Shown here in pieces: positions 44,098-51,334 of a DNA stretch of 64,000 nucleotides. Under the pieces are notes generated by a model, which saw only the letters and a program-made list of their open reading frames with translations, had not been told where the DNA came from and did no database searches. The stretch lies in the NCBI GenBank assembly GCA_963719005.1, contig CAVRAR010000018.1, positions 372,001-436,000 of the forward strand. Direction: 5' to 3'. A program made the position numbers and the translations under genes. How positions within the stretch are numbered: the stretch's first letter is position 1; the number at the start of each line of letters is the position of its first letter. Source of the stretch: G963675935 sp963719005. GTDB taxonomy: Bacteria > Planctomycetota > Planctomycetia > Pirellulales > Thermoguttaceae.

Positions 44098-44141
44098 CAT
44101 CGCCCACCACATCCACCGTGGCGGTTTGTTCTCGTGAAAGG
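44098..44141 (+). promoter_or_regulatory. motif-A element, copy 2
   Basis: CATCGCCCACCAC, then GTGGCGGTTTGTTCTC and GTGAAAGG. CGCC is 7 nt after the upstream stop and 49 nt before the next start. CGCC and GGCG can pair with a loop of about 15 nt. Confidence 0.65.
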
Positions 44142-44149
44142 GTCAACTG

Positions 44150-44425
44150 ATGAACAAGAACAACGGACGGAAACGCTTCAAGGTGGCTGCCATCAGCAGC
44201 AATGCCAATTCCTTCGGCCTGAATCGCTTCGTATTCGTCGCCCGTGACGGTGAAGCGTGGGCGGGACACAAGGCACAACAGTATGCCTCGTTGAAGCAGG
44301 GGCAGGTCGTGCTGCTGAAAACACCCTTCAATCGGGCACTGACAAAACTTGGTTTCGAGATTCCCGAACGGCTGTCACCAGATTGCCCGCCAGGAGCCGT
44401 GGAAGAAATCTGGGGCAACAAATGA
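44150..44425 (+). CDS. small hypothetical protein
   Basis: 91 aa following GAAAGGG. Basic N-terminus (MNKNNGRKRFKVAAISSN), then strands FGLNRFVFVARDGEAWAG and LKQGQVVLLKT. An SH3-like small barrel is possible. Unknown function. Confidence 0.6.
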   Translation: MNKNNGRKRFKVAAISSNANSFGLNRFVFVARDGEAWAGHKAQQYASLKQGQVVLLKTPFNRALTKLGFEIPERLSPDCPPGAVEEIWGNK

Positions 44426-44428
44426 TTT

Positions 44429-44474
44429 ATTCGCCCACCACGACCACCGTGGCGGTTCTGAAATGTAAAGGAGA
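44429..44474 (+). promoter_or_regulatory. motif-A element, copy 3
   Basis: ATTCGCCCACCACGACCAC then GTGGCGGTTCTG and AAAGGAG. Nearly the same as copy 2 over the whole hairpin; 7 nt after a stop and 48 nt before the next start. Confidence 0.65.
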
Positions 44475-44479
44475 CAGCC

Positions 44480-44890
44480 ATGAACATTCCCGATGGAGCC
44501 AAGGTTGGGCTGATCGGCTTGATCTTCGACCCCAACAACATCGGAACGCCGTGGTTAGTCCAAGACAATCGCAAGGCATTGAAGAATGAGCATCCCTGTG
44601 CCACCAAGGCCGACGTGTTGGACAAGATTGCCGAAATCTTGGACGACATGAGCCATTCCCCGAGCAAATTAGAGCGAGGCAACGACGATGCTGAGGTGGT
44701 GGTGGCAGTCACGTTGCAGGCAAGCCTGTGCGATTTAGGGGATGAGGTCAACACGCTCGATCTACGGGCGGCAGCATCGCAAGCCGTGGCAAACGCCGTG
44801 CAGCACCATGAGCAAGAGGGATTCACCCACGATCTTGCCGATAAGGTGGCCTTCGGCGTGAAGGAAGTCAGAGCCTTGGGTGTGGAATAG
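44480..44890 (+). CDS. small hypothetical protein
   Basis: 136 aa with AAAGGAG upstream. Acidic and helical (KADVLDKIAEILDDMSHS, DLRAAASQAVANAVQHHEQEGF), with an N-terminal strand VGLIGLIFDPNN. No known motif. Confidence 0.6.
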   Translation: MNIPDGAKVGLIGLIFDPNNIGTPWLVQDNRKALKNEHPCATKADVLDKIAEILDDMSHSPSKLERGNDDAEVVVAVTLQASLCDLGDEVNTLDLRAAASQAVANAVQHHEQEGFTHDLADKVAFGVKEVRALGVE

Positions 44891-44900
44891 GGGCAGATTT

Positions 44901-44946
44901 CCTCGCCCTCCGTTTCCATCATGGCGGTTATGTGATTCAGAGGAAC
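44901..44946 (+). promoter_or_regulatory. motif-A element, copy 4
   Basis: CCTCGCCCTCCGTTTCC, then ATGGCGGTTATGTGATTC and AGAGGA. CGCC is 14 nt after the upstream stop and 63 nt before the next start. Confidence 0.65.
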
Positions 44947-44966
44947 AGGGCAACGGAAACCAAATC

Positions 44967-45194
44967 ATGGTCACAGACACAGCAAGAGACGGAACCGATT
45001 TTCTGGTTGCAAATCTCGGTAGCATGGTCGCTCTCACCCCTATCTCGACAGACGCAGCCAAAGCCTGCGATGTCGGCGTTATCGACTACGAGGAGTGGCA
45101 GGTGATCGGAGGCTCAATAATGGTTGATCCCCGGATGGCCAGTGACTTACTCACGAATCTACAGCGGCAAGGCTTCACCATTACCGAAGAGTGA
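44967..45194 (+). CDS. small hypothetical protein
   Basis: 75 aa from ATG 44967; the frame is open to 44880 but that part crosses motif A. Contains FLVANLGSMVALTPISTDAAKAC and IDYEEWQVIGGSIMVDPR, i.e. an alternating strand-helix pattern with a C-terminal amphipathic helix (MASDLLTNLQRQGFTI). Unknown. Confidence 0.6.
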   Translation: MVTDTARDGTDFLVANLGSMVALTPISTDAAKACDVGVIDYEEWQVIGGSIMVDPRMASDLLTNLQRQGFTITEE

Positions 45195-45199
45195 GACCA

Positions 45200-45487
45200 A
45201 TGGAAACCACCATCGTCATCTTCCGCAGAGACAAAGAGGGCATCATCTTCGCCCTCATGCCCGAACTGCCTGCCGACAATCAGGGCTGGTATTGCACCTG
45301 CTATCAGCACATCGGCCAGCATTGTGCCGCCGATTACTATGGCTGCATCGCCCAAAGCCGTTCTGCCAGTCCCAATGAGTACGCCGATTTGTTGGTTGAG
45401 CTTGAATGCCGAGGCTACCACGTCGAGGTGCGGCAACGGGCTACGCCTGTAATGCACGAACGTCGGCGTTGTCTTGCCCGTGTCTGA
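45200..45487 (+). CDS. small hypothetical protein
   Basis: 95 aa from ATG 45200, 5 nt after the previous stop, so translationally linked to it (ATG 45191 overlaps that stop). IVIFRRDKEGIIFALMPEL and WYCTCYQHIGQHCAADYYGC suggest a small alpha/beta protein with several Cys. Similar short proteins with a CTCYxHxGQH segment occur on plasmids; function unknown. Confidence 0.6.
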   Translation: METTIVIFRRDKEGIIFALMPELPADNQGWYCTCYQHIGQHCAADYYGCIAQSRSASPNEYADLLVELECRGYHVEVRQRATPVMHERRRCLARV

Positions 45488-45501
45488 AATGGAGAACCAC
45501 C

Positions 45502-45732
45502 ATGACCATTACCCTCCCTTGCTTCGGAATCGTCATCGAAGTCACCGGCAACGCTGGCAAAATCACCAGCGACCTCAAGAGCGATGGCGACAATCCCGAA
45601 CTGACGGCGGCAATGGACGCTATCGAATCGCTCATCCTGGCCCATGCCTGTGCGGGTGTGGACGTTGCCAGTCCCGCCTATGTCGAGGGAATCGAAACCG
45701 CCGTTGAGACCTGTTGGAACAAATTGGGATGA
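45502..45732 (+). CDS. small hypothetical protein
   Basis: 76 aa with GGAG 9 nt before ATG 45502. Begins MTITLPCFGIVIEVTGN, then an acidic helical region (LTAAMDAIESLILAHACAGV). A one-domain protein with no named family; no repeat element precedes it. Confidence 0.6.
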   Translation: MTITLPCFGIVIEVTGNAGKITSDLKSDGDNPELTAAMDAIESLILAHACAGVDVASPAYVEGIETAVETCWNKLG

Positions 45733-45734
45733 AA

Positions 45735-45782
45735 ATCGTCGCCTTCCGTCGCCGTGCTGGCGGTAATGTTCTGGTGAAACAG
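45735..45782 (+). promoter_or_regulatory. motif-A element, copy 5
   Basis: ATCGTCGCCTTCCGTCGCC then CTGGCGGTAATGTTCTG and GTGAAACAGG. CGCC is 8 nt after a stop and 54 nt before the ArdC-like gene. Confidence 0.65.
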
Positions 45783-45793
45783 GAGCCAAGCCA

Positions 45794-46720
45794 ATGTCGA
45801 AGCAAAGCGAAATCCGAGAACGAGTCACGCAGAAGATCATCGACGCCCTTGAACAAGACCTTCTGCCGTGGCGAAGAATGTGGAGCGGTGGCAACGGAGG
45901 GCAACACTTCAATGCTCTAACAGGAAAAGCCTATCGGGGTGTGAACATATTGCTTCTGTCTATCACGGCGATGGAGCATGGTTTCCAATCCACGGTTTGG
46001 GCCACCTTCAATCAGTGGAAGCAGATGGGCTGCCGTGTCAATCGTCGCCCTGATGATGTTCTGCCTGGGCAATGGGGAGCAACAATCGCTGTCTACATTC
46101 CGATCACGAAACAAGTGGATGAGCCCAAGGAAGAAGATGAGGATGAGGAAGAAACCTTCTGGATTCTCAAGAAGTTCACCGTTTTCAATGCTGGCCAAGT
46201 GAACGGTGCCGCTGCCGAGCAGTTTCAAGCGGTAGAACGGCCTGACACTGACCAACACTGCGAGCCCGACTACGAACCCGCCGAGCAATTGATCCAAGCG
46301 ACGGGAGCCGACATTCGGCACGGTGGCGGCAGAGCTTTCTACAGCCCAGCGGGGGACTTCATCTGCTTGCCGCCCAAGACATCTTTCATCGGCGGAAGCT
46401 ACTACCCGACCGCTCTGCACGAGCTTGCCCACTGGTCGGAATGCCGGGTGGGTTGGGACCGCAAGGAAAACAATTATGCAATGGGCGAACTCATTGCAGA
46501 GCTTGCCAGTTGCTTCCTCGCCACGGAATTGGGTGTGCCGAACACAGAACCGTTAGAAAATCACGCCGCCTACGTCAAGAGTTGGTCGGCTGCGATGAAA
46601 GACGACAGCAATTTCATCTTCAAGGCGTCCCGCCAAGCGTCCAAGGTCTGCGACTTCCTCCTCTCCTTCGTGAAACAAGATGCGACCGAATCCAAACCCG
46701 AATTGGTTGAAGCGGCATAA
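45794..46720 (+). CDS. ArdC-type antirestriction protein with zincin domain
   Basis: 308 aa following AGGAG. The N-terminal ArdC domain has RVTQKIIDALEQDLLPWRRMW and LTGKAYRGVNILLL, FNQWKQMGCRV; it binds single-stranded DNA. The C-terminal part is a metalloprotease-like domain with FICLPPK...YYPTALHELAHWS (HExxH, about 215) and a downstream E (MGELIAELASCFL). ArdC proteins protect incoming plasmid or conjugative DNA from restriction, which supports a mobile origin for this array. An acidic insert (EPKEEDEDEEE) splits the N-terminal half. Confidence 0.9.
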   Translation: MSKQSEIRERVTQKIIDALEQDLLPWRRMWSGGNGGQHFNALTGKAYRGVNILLLSITAMEHGFQSTVWATFNQWKQMGCRVNRRPDDVLPGQWGATIAVYIPITKQVDEPKEEDEDEEETFWILKKFTVFNAGQVNGAAAEQFQAVERPDTDQHCEPDYEPAEQLIQATGADIRHGGGRAFYSPAGDFICLPPKTSFIGGSYYPTALHELAHWSECRVGWDRKENNYAMGELIAELASCFLATELGVPNTEPLENHAAYVKSWSAAMKDDSNFIFKASRQASKVCDFLLSFVKQDATESKPELVEAA

Positions 46721-46731
46721 AGGAGCCCCCA

Positions 46732-46932
46732 ATGGCCAAGTTCTCCGTAGACGTGAAAGAAGTGTGGTGCCATGCCGTCGAAGTTGACCTGCCCACCGAT
46801 GCGACCAAGGAGCAAATCCTGGCAGCGGCGAACGAGAAGATCGAGGAGGGCGACGACGGCAACACCGAATACAGCCACACGCTCGACCCTGATACCTGGA
46901 CTGTCCGTGATTCACACGGCAAGTATCTGTAA
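46732..46932 (+). CDS. small hypothetical protein
   Basis: 66 aa, 11 nt after the ArdC-like gene with AAAGGAG. FSVDVKEVWCHAVEVDLPTDAT, KEQILAAANEKIEEGDD and LDPDTWTVRDS show a strand-helix-strand order. Likely co-transcribed with ArdC. Its stop TAA opens the next motif-B element. Confidence 0.6.
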   Translation: MAKFSVDVKEVWCHAVEVDLPTDATKEQILAAANEKIEEGDDGNTEYSHTLDPDTWTVRDSHGKYL

Positions 46933-46949
46933 GTTTTCCTGTACATCAG
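46930..46949 (+). promoter_or_regulatory. motif-B element, copy 4
   Basis: TAAGTTTTCCTGTACATCAG, with TAA instead of TAG at the upstream stop codon; 21 nt before the next start. Confidence 0.65.
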
Positions 46950-46970
46950 AACCACAAGAGGATGAATGAA

Positions 46971-47957
46971 ATGATCGCTGAACTGCCACTGTTGACCTAC
47001 GAGCCCATGCCCGTCATTCCCACCGACGATGATCTGCATCTTCAAGCCTACGAATCCAAGCTGACTCTGATTCGGGATTATGTGCGGGGCGTGGTGCTGC
47101 GATTCGCCACGGGCTTTTTCCTCTGTGGCAACGGCGGCATTTCCAAATCGCACACCGTTCTCAGCGAATTGGAGAAGTTGGGAGCCGACCACAAGCTGTT
47201 CAACTCTCGCATGTCAGGCCGGGGACTATTCCAAGCCTTGGCCGAGTATCCCAACACCACGCATATTTTGGAGGATATGGAGCGAGTTGTTTCCGACAAA
47301 GATGCCCAAGGCGTGCTGCGGTCTGCCCTGTGGTCGCAACGTGGCGAGGATGGAAAACTGAAGCGGGTCGTCACCTGGGGCACGGCGAGGGGCATCGAAT
47401 CCATCGTCTTCACGGGCGGCATCATCATGCTCAGCAACCGCCCGTTGACCGACATGCCCGAATTGCGTGCCATTCGCACCAGAATCAGCCACTTGCACTT
47501 GCAAGCCACCGACCAGGAAATCAGTGCCCTGATGCGGCAGATTGCCTGCAAGGGCTTCCAGCACGGCGAGCAGGCGATGACGCCGGATGAATGCCAGATG
47601 GTCTGCGAATACCTTATTGCCGAATCGCAAACGAAGCTCGCCCACCTTGACTTGCGGCTCTTGGACAACGCCTTCAGGGATTATCTGTTGTGGAATGCGG
47701 GTCATTCTCACTCGCACTGGATGGTTCTGGTTGCGACCCGATTGGACGGACGGCGGGATGAGTTGGTCATCTCGCCCAAAGATCGCCAGCAGGATGACGA
47801 CCTTCGCACTCTGGAAGCTGTGTTGAGCCAATTCCCCAGTGTACTGACCGCACAGTTGGAATGGTGCCGCATAAGGGGCAAAAGCCGAGCCAGTTTTTTC
47901 CGCTACAAACGGGCTTTGGAAGAGCGAAAAGGGTCGGTCTGCCGTGATACAAATTGA
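46971..47957 (+). CDS. P-loop ATPase-like protein
   Basis: 328 aa from ATG 46971 (AGAGG 9 nt upstream); ATG 46962 gives 331. ATGFFLCGNGGISKSH is a Walker-A-like loop with Ser in place of the last Gly, THILEDMERV a Walker-B-like strand, and IVFTGGIIMLSNRPL with RAIRTRISHLHL sensor-like segments as in AAA+ proteins. A C-terminal helical tail resembles helicase-loader architecture. It may supply the helicase or loader function missing from the primases. Confidence 0.6.
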   Translation: MIAELPLLTYEPMPVIPTDDDLHLQAYESKLTLIRDYVRGVVLRFATGFFLCGNGGISKSHTVLSELEKLGADHKLFNSRMSGRGLFQALAEYPNTTHILEDMERVVSDKDAQGVLRSALWSQRGEDGKLKRVVTWGTARGIESIVFTGGIIMLSNRPLTDMPELRAIRTRISHLHLQATDQEISALMRQIACKGFQHGEQAMTPDECQMVCEYLIAESQTKLAHLDLRLLDNAFRDYLLWNAGHSHSHWMVLVATRLDGRRDELVISPKDRQQDDDLRTLEAVLSQFPSVLTAQLEWCRIRGKSRASFFRYKRALEERKGSVCRDTN

Positions 47958-47968
47958 GACTTCGGAAA

Positions 47969-48016
47969 ATTGTCGCCTTCGCCACGATGGTCGGCGGTAT
48001 TGTCTCTTGAAAGGAA
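47969..48016 (+). promoter_or_regulatory. motif-A element, copy 6
   Basis: ATTGTCGCCTTCGCC then TCGGCGGTATTGTCTC and TTGAAAGGAAC. CGCC is 17 nt after the ATPase stop and 52 nt before the next start. Confidence 0.65.
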
Positions 48017-48025
48017 CAACGAAGC

Positions 48026-48433
48026 ATGTGCAACATCGAACTCGGCTCTGGAACGGTGGACTACGAAACGATCCGTCGAGCGATGGCCAACGAGCCCTTC
48101 ACCATGAGCCTCACAGATGAGGACGAAATCCAAGCCGTGATTGCGGCTGTCAACGAAGGAATCGACGCCCATCTTGAGGCGTGCTTCTGCCCAGATCGTG
48201 GCGACAGATACGAAGGTGGAAAGCGAAGGGCTGGGAAGTTGGTTCTTTGTCGGACCCTCGAATGTTCCATCAGCCTGGAATCCTTGCCCGTTCTCCTTCG
48301 TCGCTTGTGCGAATCGGAACTTGGCGGCGATCCCGATGTCCAGGCTGAGGGAAATCGGCTTGCCAGCGACATCCTCATGGTGCTCGGGATCAACGAATAC
48401 GGCGAGTTGGTTGGTCGAGAAATACTGGTGTAG
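48026..48433 (+). CDS. small hypothetical protein
   Basis: 135 aa. DYETIRRAMANEPFTMSLTD and EIQAVIAAVNEGIDAHLEACFC, then LPVLLRRLCESELGG; largely helical. The pattern CFCPDRGDRYEGG is a possible metal site. No family recognised. Confidence 0.6.
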   Translation: MCNIELGSGTVDYETIRRAMANEPFTMSLTDEDEIQAVIAAVNEGIDAHLEACFCPDRGDRYEGGKRRAGKLVLCRTLECSISLESLPVLLRRLCESELGGDPDVQAEGNRLASDILMVLGINEYGELVGREILV

Positions 48434-48448
48434 GGGAAAGGAACAATT

Positions 48449-48790
48449 ATGAAGATTATTCGCTTGTTTGACATTCAGTGGGATACTGACGGTGAGGACG
48501 AAGCGGGACTGCCCCCGGAGCATATCGCTGTTGTGGATGATGATTTCAACCCGGAAGACGATACCGCCGACCTGCTCTCCAATACCTTCGGCTTCTGCGT
48601 CAACGGCTGCTCGTTCAACGTGCTGACTGATTCGCACCTGTCAGAATCGGGCTACGAATTGGGCGACGGCGGCGTAATCGAGTATCCAGACGACGGCACG
48701 ATCCGGCGACGGGATGTTCACGGCAACGTGGAGGAAGTCCGTGAGCCAAACGATCCCAACTATCAGGAATGGAAACAGCTTTTTGAGTGA
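48449..48790 (+). CDS. small acidic hypothetical protein
   Basis: 113 aa, 15 bp after the previous gene with GGAAAGGAAC upstream. Strongly acidic (DTDGEDEAGL, DDDFNPEDDTADLL) and beta-rich later (VIEYPDDGTIRRRDVHGNVEEV). The charge would suit a DNA-mimic protein, for example an antirestriction factor, but that is only a guess. Confidence 0.6.
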   Translation: MKIIRLFDIQWDTDGEDEAGLPPEHIAVVDDDFNPEDDTADLLSNTFGFCVNGCSFNVLTDSHLSESGYELGDGGVIEYPDDGTIRRRDVHGNVEEVREPNDPNYQEWKQLFE

Positions 48791-48792
48791 GG

Positions 48793-48837
48793 ATTGTCGC
48801 CCTGCGATCGCACACAGCGGTTCTGTATCTTGAAAGG
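48793..48837 (+). promoter_or_regulatory. motif-A element, copy 7
   Basis: ATTGTCGCCCTGCGATCGC, then CAGCGGTTCTGTATC and TTGAAAGGAC. One base shorter inside than most copies; 8 nt after a stop and 49 nt before the next start. Confidence 0.65.
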
Positions 48838-48846
48838 ACACTGAAA

Positions 48847-49254
48847 ATGGGAATGGGATCAGTACCTTGCCACGCTTGGACCATCAGCTTGGATGGATTG
48901 AAGGCTATCTGCCCCAAGGAGGTCAAGGCATTTGAGACCGTGTTGGAGCAATGTGGCGACGATTGGGATTCATTTGCCTTGGGAATGGAGCAAGAGCAGT
49001 TCGATGATGATGCCGAGTCCGAGGAAATGGTCAATGCCTGGGCGACACTGCAAACGGCATTCAGCAAGGCAACTAAGGTCGGCAAGTCCCACCTGGAATT
49101 GGGCATTGGCCACTACTCCAGCGACAACGGCGACCGATACGACGACCTGGAGCAAGGCTGCTACTTCACCGTGGACAACGTGACCCAGTTCACCGCAGCG
49201 GGCGAGAAGTTCCACGCCCATCTTGAGGAAAGAAGCTGGACGGTGTTCGGGTGA
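48847..49254 (+). CDS. small acidic hypothetical protein
   Basis: 135 aa from ATG 48847 (the upstream in-frame ATG at 48787 crosses motif A). Helical, acidic N-terminal part (LEQCGDDWDSFALGMEQEQFDDD) and a C-terminal strand region (LELGIGHYSSDNGDRYDDLEQG, CYFTVDNVTQFT). Similar plasmid-borne small proteins exist, role unknown. Confidence 0.6.
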   Translation: MGMGSVPCHAWTISLDGLKAICPKEVKAFETVLEQCGDDWDSFALGMEQEQFDDDAESEEMVNAWATLQTAFSKATKVGKSHLELGIGHYSSDNGDRYDDLEQGCYFTVDNVTQFTAAGEKFHAHLEERSWTVFG

Positions 49255-49263
49255 AACACTGAA

Positions 49264-49310
49264 ATCGTCGCCCTCCATCCACTCACGCCGGTTATGTCTT
49301 CTGAAAGGGA
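49264..49310 (+). promoter_or_regulatory. motif-A element, copy 8
   Basis: ATCGTCGCCCTCCATCC then CACGCCGGTTATGTCTTC and TGAAAGGGAAAC. The GGCGGT of other copies is GCCGGT here; 15 nt after a stop and 46 nt before the next start. Confidence 0.65.
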
Positions 49311-49314
49311 AACG

Positions 49315-49485
49315 ATGATGGCAAAGAAAACCTACTACGTCAGTTTCACCTTCGGGGCCTCGATCCCCGTTGAGGCAGCCAGCGAGGAACAAGCGGAAGC
49401 GGCAGTGGAAGAAATGGAAACCCAGGAACTACTCGACCTTGCCGCTGATGGTTTCGAGATTCAGGGCGTGACAACGGAGGAATGA
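49315..49485 (+). CDS. small hypothetical protein
   Basis: 56 aa from ATG 49315 or 49318. KKTYYVSFTFGASIPVEAAS is a strand pair, then an acidic helix (EEQAEAAVEEMETQELLD). Its last codons overlap the region of the next gene's ribosome site. Confidence 0.55.
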   Translation: MMAKKTYYVSFTFGASIPVEAASEEQAEAAVEEMETQELLDLAADGFEIQGVTTEE

Positions 49486-49487
49486 AA

Positions 49488-49760
49488 ATGAACAAGTTCC
49501 CTCTCGGTCAAATCGTAGCGACCCCCGGAGCCTTGGAAGCCCTTGCCGAATCGGGCCAGACGCCAGATTTCTTTCTGGATAAGCATGTCCAGGGCGATTG
49601 GGGCGAGGTCTGCAACGAAGATAAGAAGCTCAATGACGAAGCTCTGCTCGATGGAAGCCGCTTGCTCAGTGCATACCGCACCCTGAAAAACGAACGCATC
49701 TGGGTAATCACGGAAGCGGATCGCTCCTCCAGTTGTTTACTTAAACCGGAGGAGTATTGA
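49488..49760 (+). CDS. conserved plasmid-associated small protein
   Basis: 90 aa from ATG 49488, 7 nt after GGAGG; ATG 49482 overlaps the previous stop. LGQIVATPGALEALAESGQ, DWGEVCNEDKKLNDEALLDG, SRLLSAY and IWVITEADRSSS are a pattern I know from many plasmids and genomic islands, always unassigned; some databases mislabel it a restriction-methylase subunit. No enzyme motif is seen. Overlap and spacing place it in one transcript with its neighbours. Confidence 0.75.
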   Translation: MNKFPLGQIVATPGALEALAESGQTPDFFLDKHVQGDWGEVCNEDKKLNDEALLDGSRLLSAYRTLKNERIWVITEADRSSSCLLKPEEY

Positions 49761-49763
49761 GCC

Positions 49764-50009
49764 ATGACATACCAAGAAGCATTGCAGCCGCCGAAAAGGG
49801 GTTGGAAATACGCCGACGACGAGCAAATGTTGGCGGTTCTCTCCGAGTGTTTGGGAAATGCGTGCTGTCTCCGTCCCGACACCGTATTCGATTGGGCCAA
49901 GAGGCACAGCAACTATCGTGACCTTCGGAAGGCGTCAGCCCGATTGATCGACAACGCCGTGGGGATGGAACTGTTGGATGCCGTGTTGAACGATCATCCC
50001 TTGGAATAG
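49764..50009 (+). CDS. small hypothetical protein
   Basis: 81 aa, 3 bp after the previous stop, with GGAGG upstream. Helical (EQMLAVLSECLGNACC, FDWAKRHSNYRDLRKASARLI) and probably a single bundle. Its stop TAG opens motif-B copy 5. Confidence 0.6.
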   Translation: MTYQEALQPPKRGWKYADDEQMLAVLSECLGNACCLRPDTVFDWAKRHSNYRDLRKASARLIDNAVGMELLDAVLNDHPLE

Positions 50010-50026
50010 TTTTCCTGTACATCAGG
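50007..50026 (+). promoter_or_regulatory. motif-B element, copy 5
   Basis: TAGTTTTCCTGTACATCAGG at the stop codon of the upstream gene, 58 nt before the next start. Confidence 0.65.
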
Positions 50027-50084
50027 AAGCCAGAGGGCAAGATCAAATCAACGCATTGCTGCGATTGTTGAAAGGGAAACTGCC

Positions 50085-50276
50085 ATGTGCGACGAACCCG
50101 AACACAAGACTCTGCTTGAGACAGTCGGAGACGAAATCTGCGAATGCCTGCCTGAAAGGCTACGCAACGACAAGAAGTTCGCCTACCGCTTCGGGCAGTT
50201 GCTCGGATTTGCCGCTGGATGGTTCGTGGGCAAGAAGGTCATTGAACTGTTTTTCCCAAAAGGAGATGACAAATGA
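50085..50276 (+). CDS. small hypothetical protein
   Basis: 63 aa with GAAAGGG upstream. C-terminal segment FGQLLGFAAGWFVGKKVIELFF is amphipathic or weakly membrane-inserting. Its end overlaps the next gene by 4 bp, so the two are coupled. Confidence 0.55.
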   Translation: MCDEPEHKTLLETVGDEICECLPERLRNDKKFAYRFGQLLGFAAGWFVGKKVIELFFPKGDDK

Positions 50277-50467
50277 AGGGGATCGTATTCATCCTGGCCG
50301 TGGTGTTGAGTCTCATCGTTTTCGGAGTGCCGATTCTCGGTTGTATCATGGGGCTGCTTTGCATCATTCTTGGCGTCGGCGTGGACGCTGCGTTGATACT
50401 CGGGATGATCCTGACCGTCGCACTGGTCGTCGGCATTTCGATCAAGTCAATCTTCATCGACGGCTGA
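50273..50467 (+). CDS. small two-helix membrane protein
   Basis: 64 aa, almost wholly hydrophobic: IVFILAVVLSLIVFGVPILG and a second helix LILGMILTVALVVGISI. Overlaps the upstream gene by ATGA. A small inner-membrane protein, perhaps a holin-like or regulatory peptide; role unknown. Confidence 0.6.
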   Translation: MKGIVFILAVVLSLIVFGVPILGCIMGLLCIILGVGVDAALILGMILTVALVVGISIKSIFIDG

Positions 50468-50484
50468 TTTCGCCGTGCGGCACC

Positions 50485-50579
50485 CCGAAATCTGTAAACA
50501 GTCAGTAACCGTCAAAAACCAGCCCGCCGACCCCCGAAATCAAACGACTTACGACATCCGAAATCTGAAACGACTGACG
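50485..50579. repeat. direct repeats upstream of the serine recombinase
   Basis: Copies of CCGAAATCTGAAACGACTGA and its variants begin at 50485, 50534 and 50558. The last two are 24 bp apart and the first is about twice that distance away. They sit 28-120 bp before the recombinase start. They could be recombinase binding sites (res-like), operators or short iterons. Confidence 0.5.
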
Positions 50580-50606
50580 CATAAAAGGAATTTTACAATT
50601 GAAGCC

Positions 50607-51200
50607 ATGAAACACACAGCAATCTACGTCAGAGTGTCCAGCAAAGCCCAGGACCACGCCAGCCAATTGCCCGACTTGGATCGTTGGGTGGCGGCTCACG
50701 ATGGAGCGGTTCAGTCGTATCGGGACAAGTTCACCGGCAAAACGATGGATCGCCCCGGCATGGAAAAGCTGATGACTGACCTTCGGGCTGGGTTGGTGGA
50801 GAGGATCGTCGTCTGGCGTTTGGATCGGCTCGGCAGGACGACCAGGGGCCTCTGCCAGCTATTCGATGAACTGGGCGAGCGAAAGGTGGACTTGGTTTCC
50901 CTCAAGGATGGGTTTTCGCTGGCTTCCCCCGCTGGTCGGCTCCATGCCCGCATCTTGGCATCCGTGGCCGAATACGAAACCGAGGTCAGGGCTGAAAGGG
51001 TTGCTGCCGGTCAAGCCGTCGCAAGAAGGAAGGGCAAGAAGTGGGGCGGCAGCAAGAAAGGCTGGCGGTGGAAAGTCACCGACGATCAGGTTGCTGCCAT
51101 CAAAGAAATGAAAGCGGCAGGCAAGAAAATAACGCATATTGCGTCGGTCACGGCACTTTCAAGACCTACGGTGTATCGTGTGCTGCGAGGTGCGGCGTGA
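50607..51200 (+). CDS. serine recombinase (resolvase/invertase family)
   Basis: 197 aa from ATG 50607; the longer frame from 50475 crosses the direct repeats. Catalytic domain: AIYVRVSSKAQDHASQLPDL (Ser nucleophile in RVSS), VVWRLDRLGRTTRGL (Arg residues), FSLASPAGRLHARILASVAEYE. A C-terminal helix-turn-helix (KKITHIASVTALSRPTVYRVL) binds DNA. It is a small resolvase-type enzyme, suited to multimer resolution or inversion of a mobile replicon. Last gene of the array. Confidence 0.9.
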   Translation: MKHTAIYVRVSSKAQDHASQLPDLDRWVAAHDGAVQSYRDKFTGKTMDRPGMEKLMTDLRAGLVERIVVWRLDRLGRTTRGLCQLFDELGERKVDLVSLKDGFSLASPAGRLHARILASVAEYETEVRAERVAAGQAVARRKGKKWGGSKKGWRWKVTDDQVAAIKEMKAAGKKITHIASVTALSRPTVYRVLRGAA

Positions 51201-51210
51201 CGGGCTGGGA

Positions 51211-51246
51211 TAGTTTTCCTGTACAACGGGTTTCGTGTACAGGAAA
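51211..51246. promoter_or_regulatory. motif-B inverted pair at the end of the array
   Basis: TAGTTTTCCTGTACAACGGG followed by the reverse half GTACAGGAAA: TTTCCTGTAC (51215-51224) and its complement (51237-51246) form a 10-bp inverted repeat with a 12-nt gap. No gene follows downstream on this strand. The inverted pair may close the array and might act as a terminator or a recombination edge. Confidence 0.6.
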
Positions 51247-51334
51247 GAGTAATTCAGAAACTCTTGGCGGATTGGCTCAAACTTGGTCCCATGCGGTGGG
51301 CTGGTGGAGAAACAGCGGGGGTGGCTGTTCTGTT

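Noticed and set aside
42549..51200. Small-gene array as an integron cassette array
   Set aside because: The repeats lack the attC core sites and imperfect long palindromes, and no IntI-type integrase is near; the elements look like expression headers.
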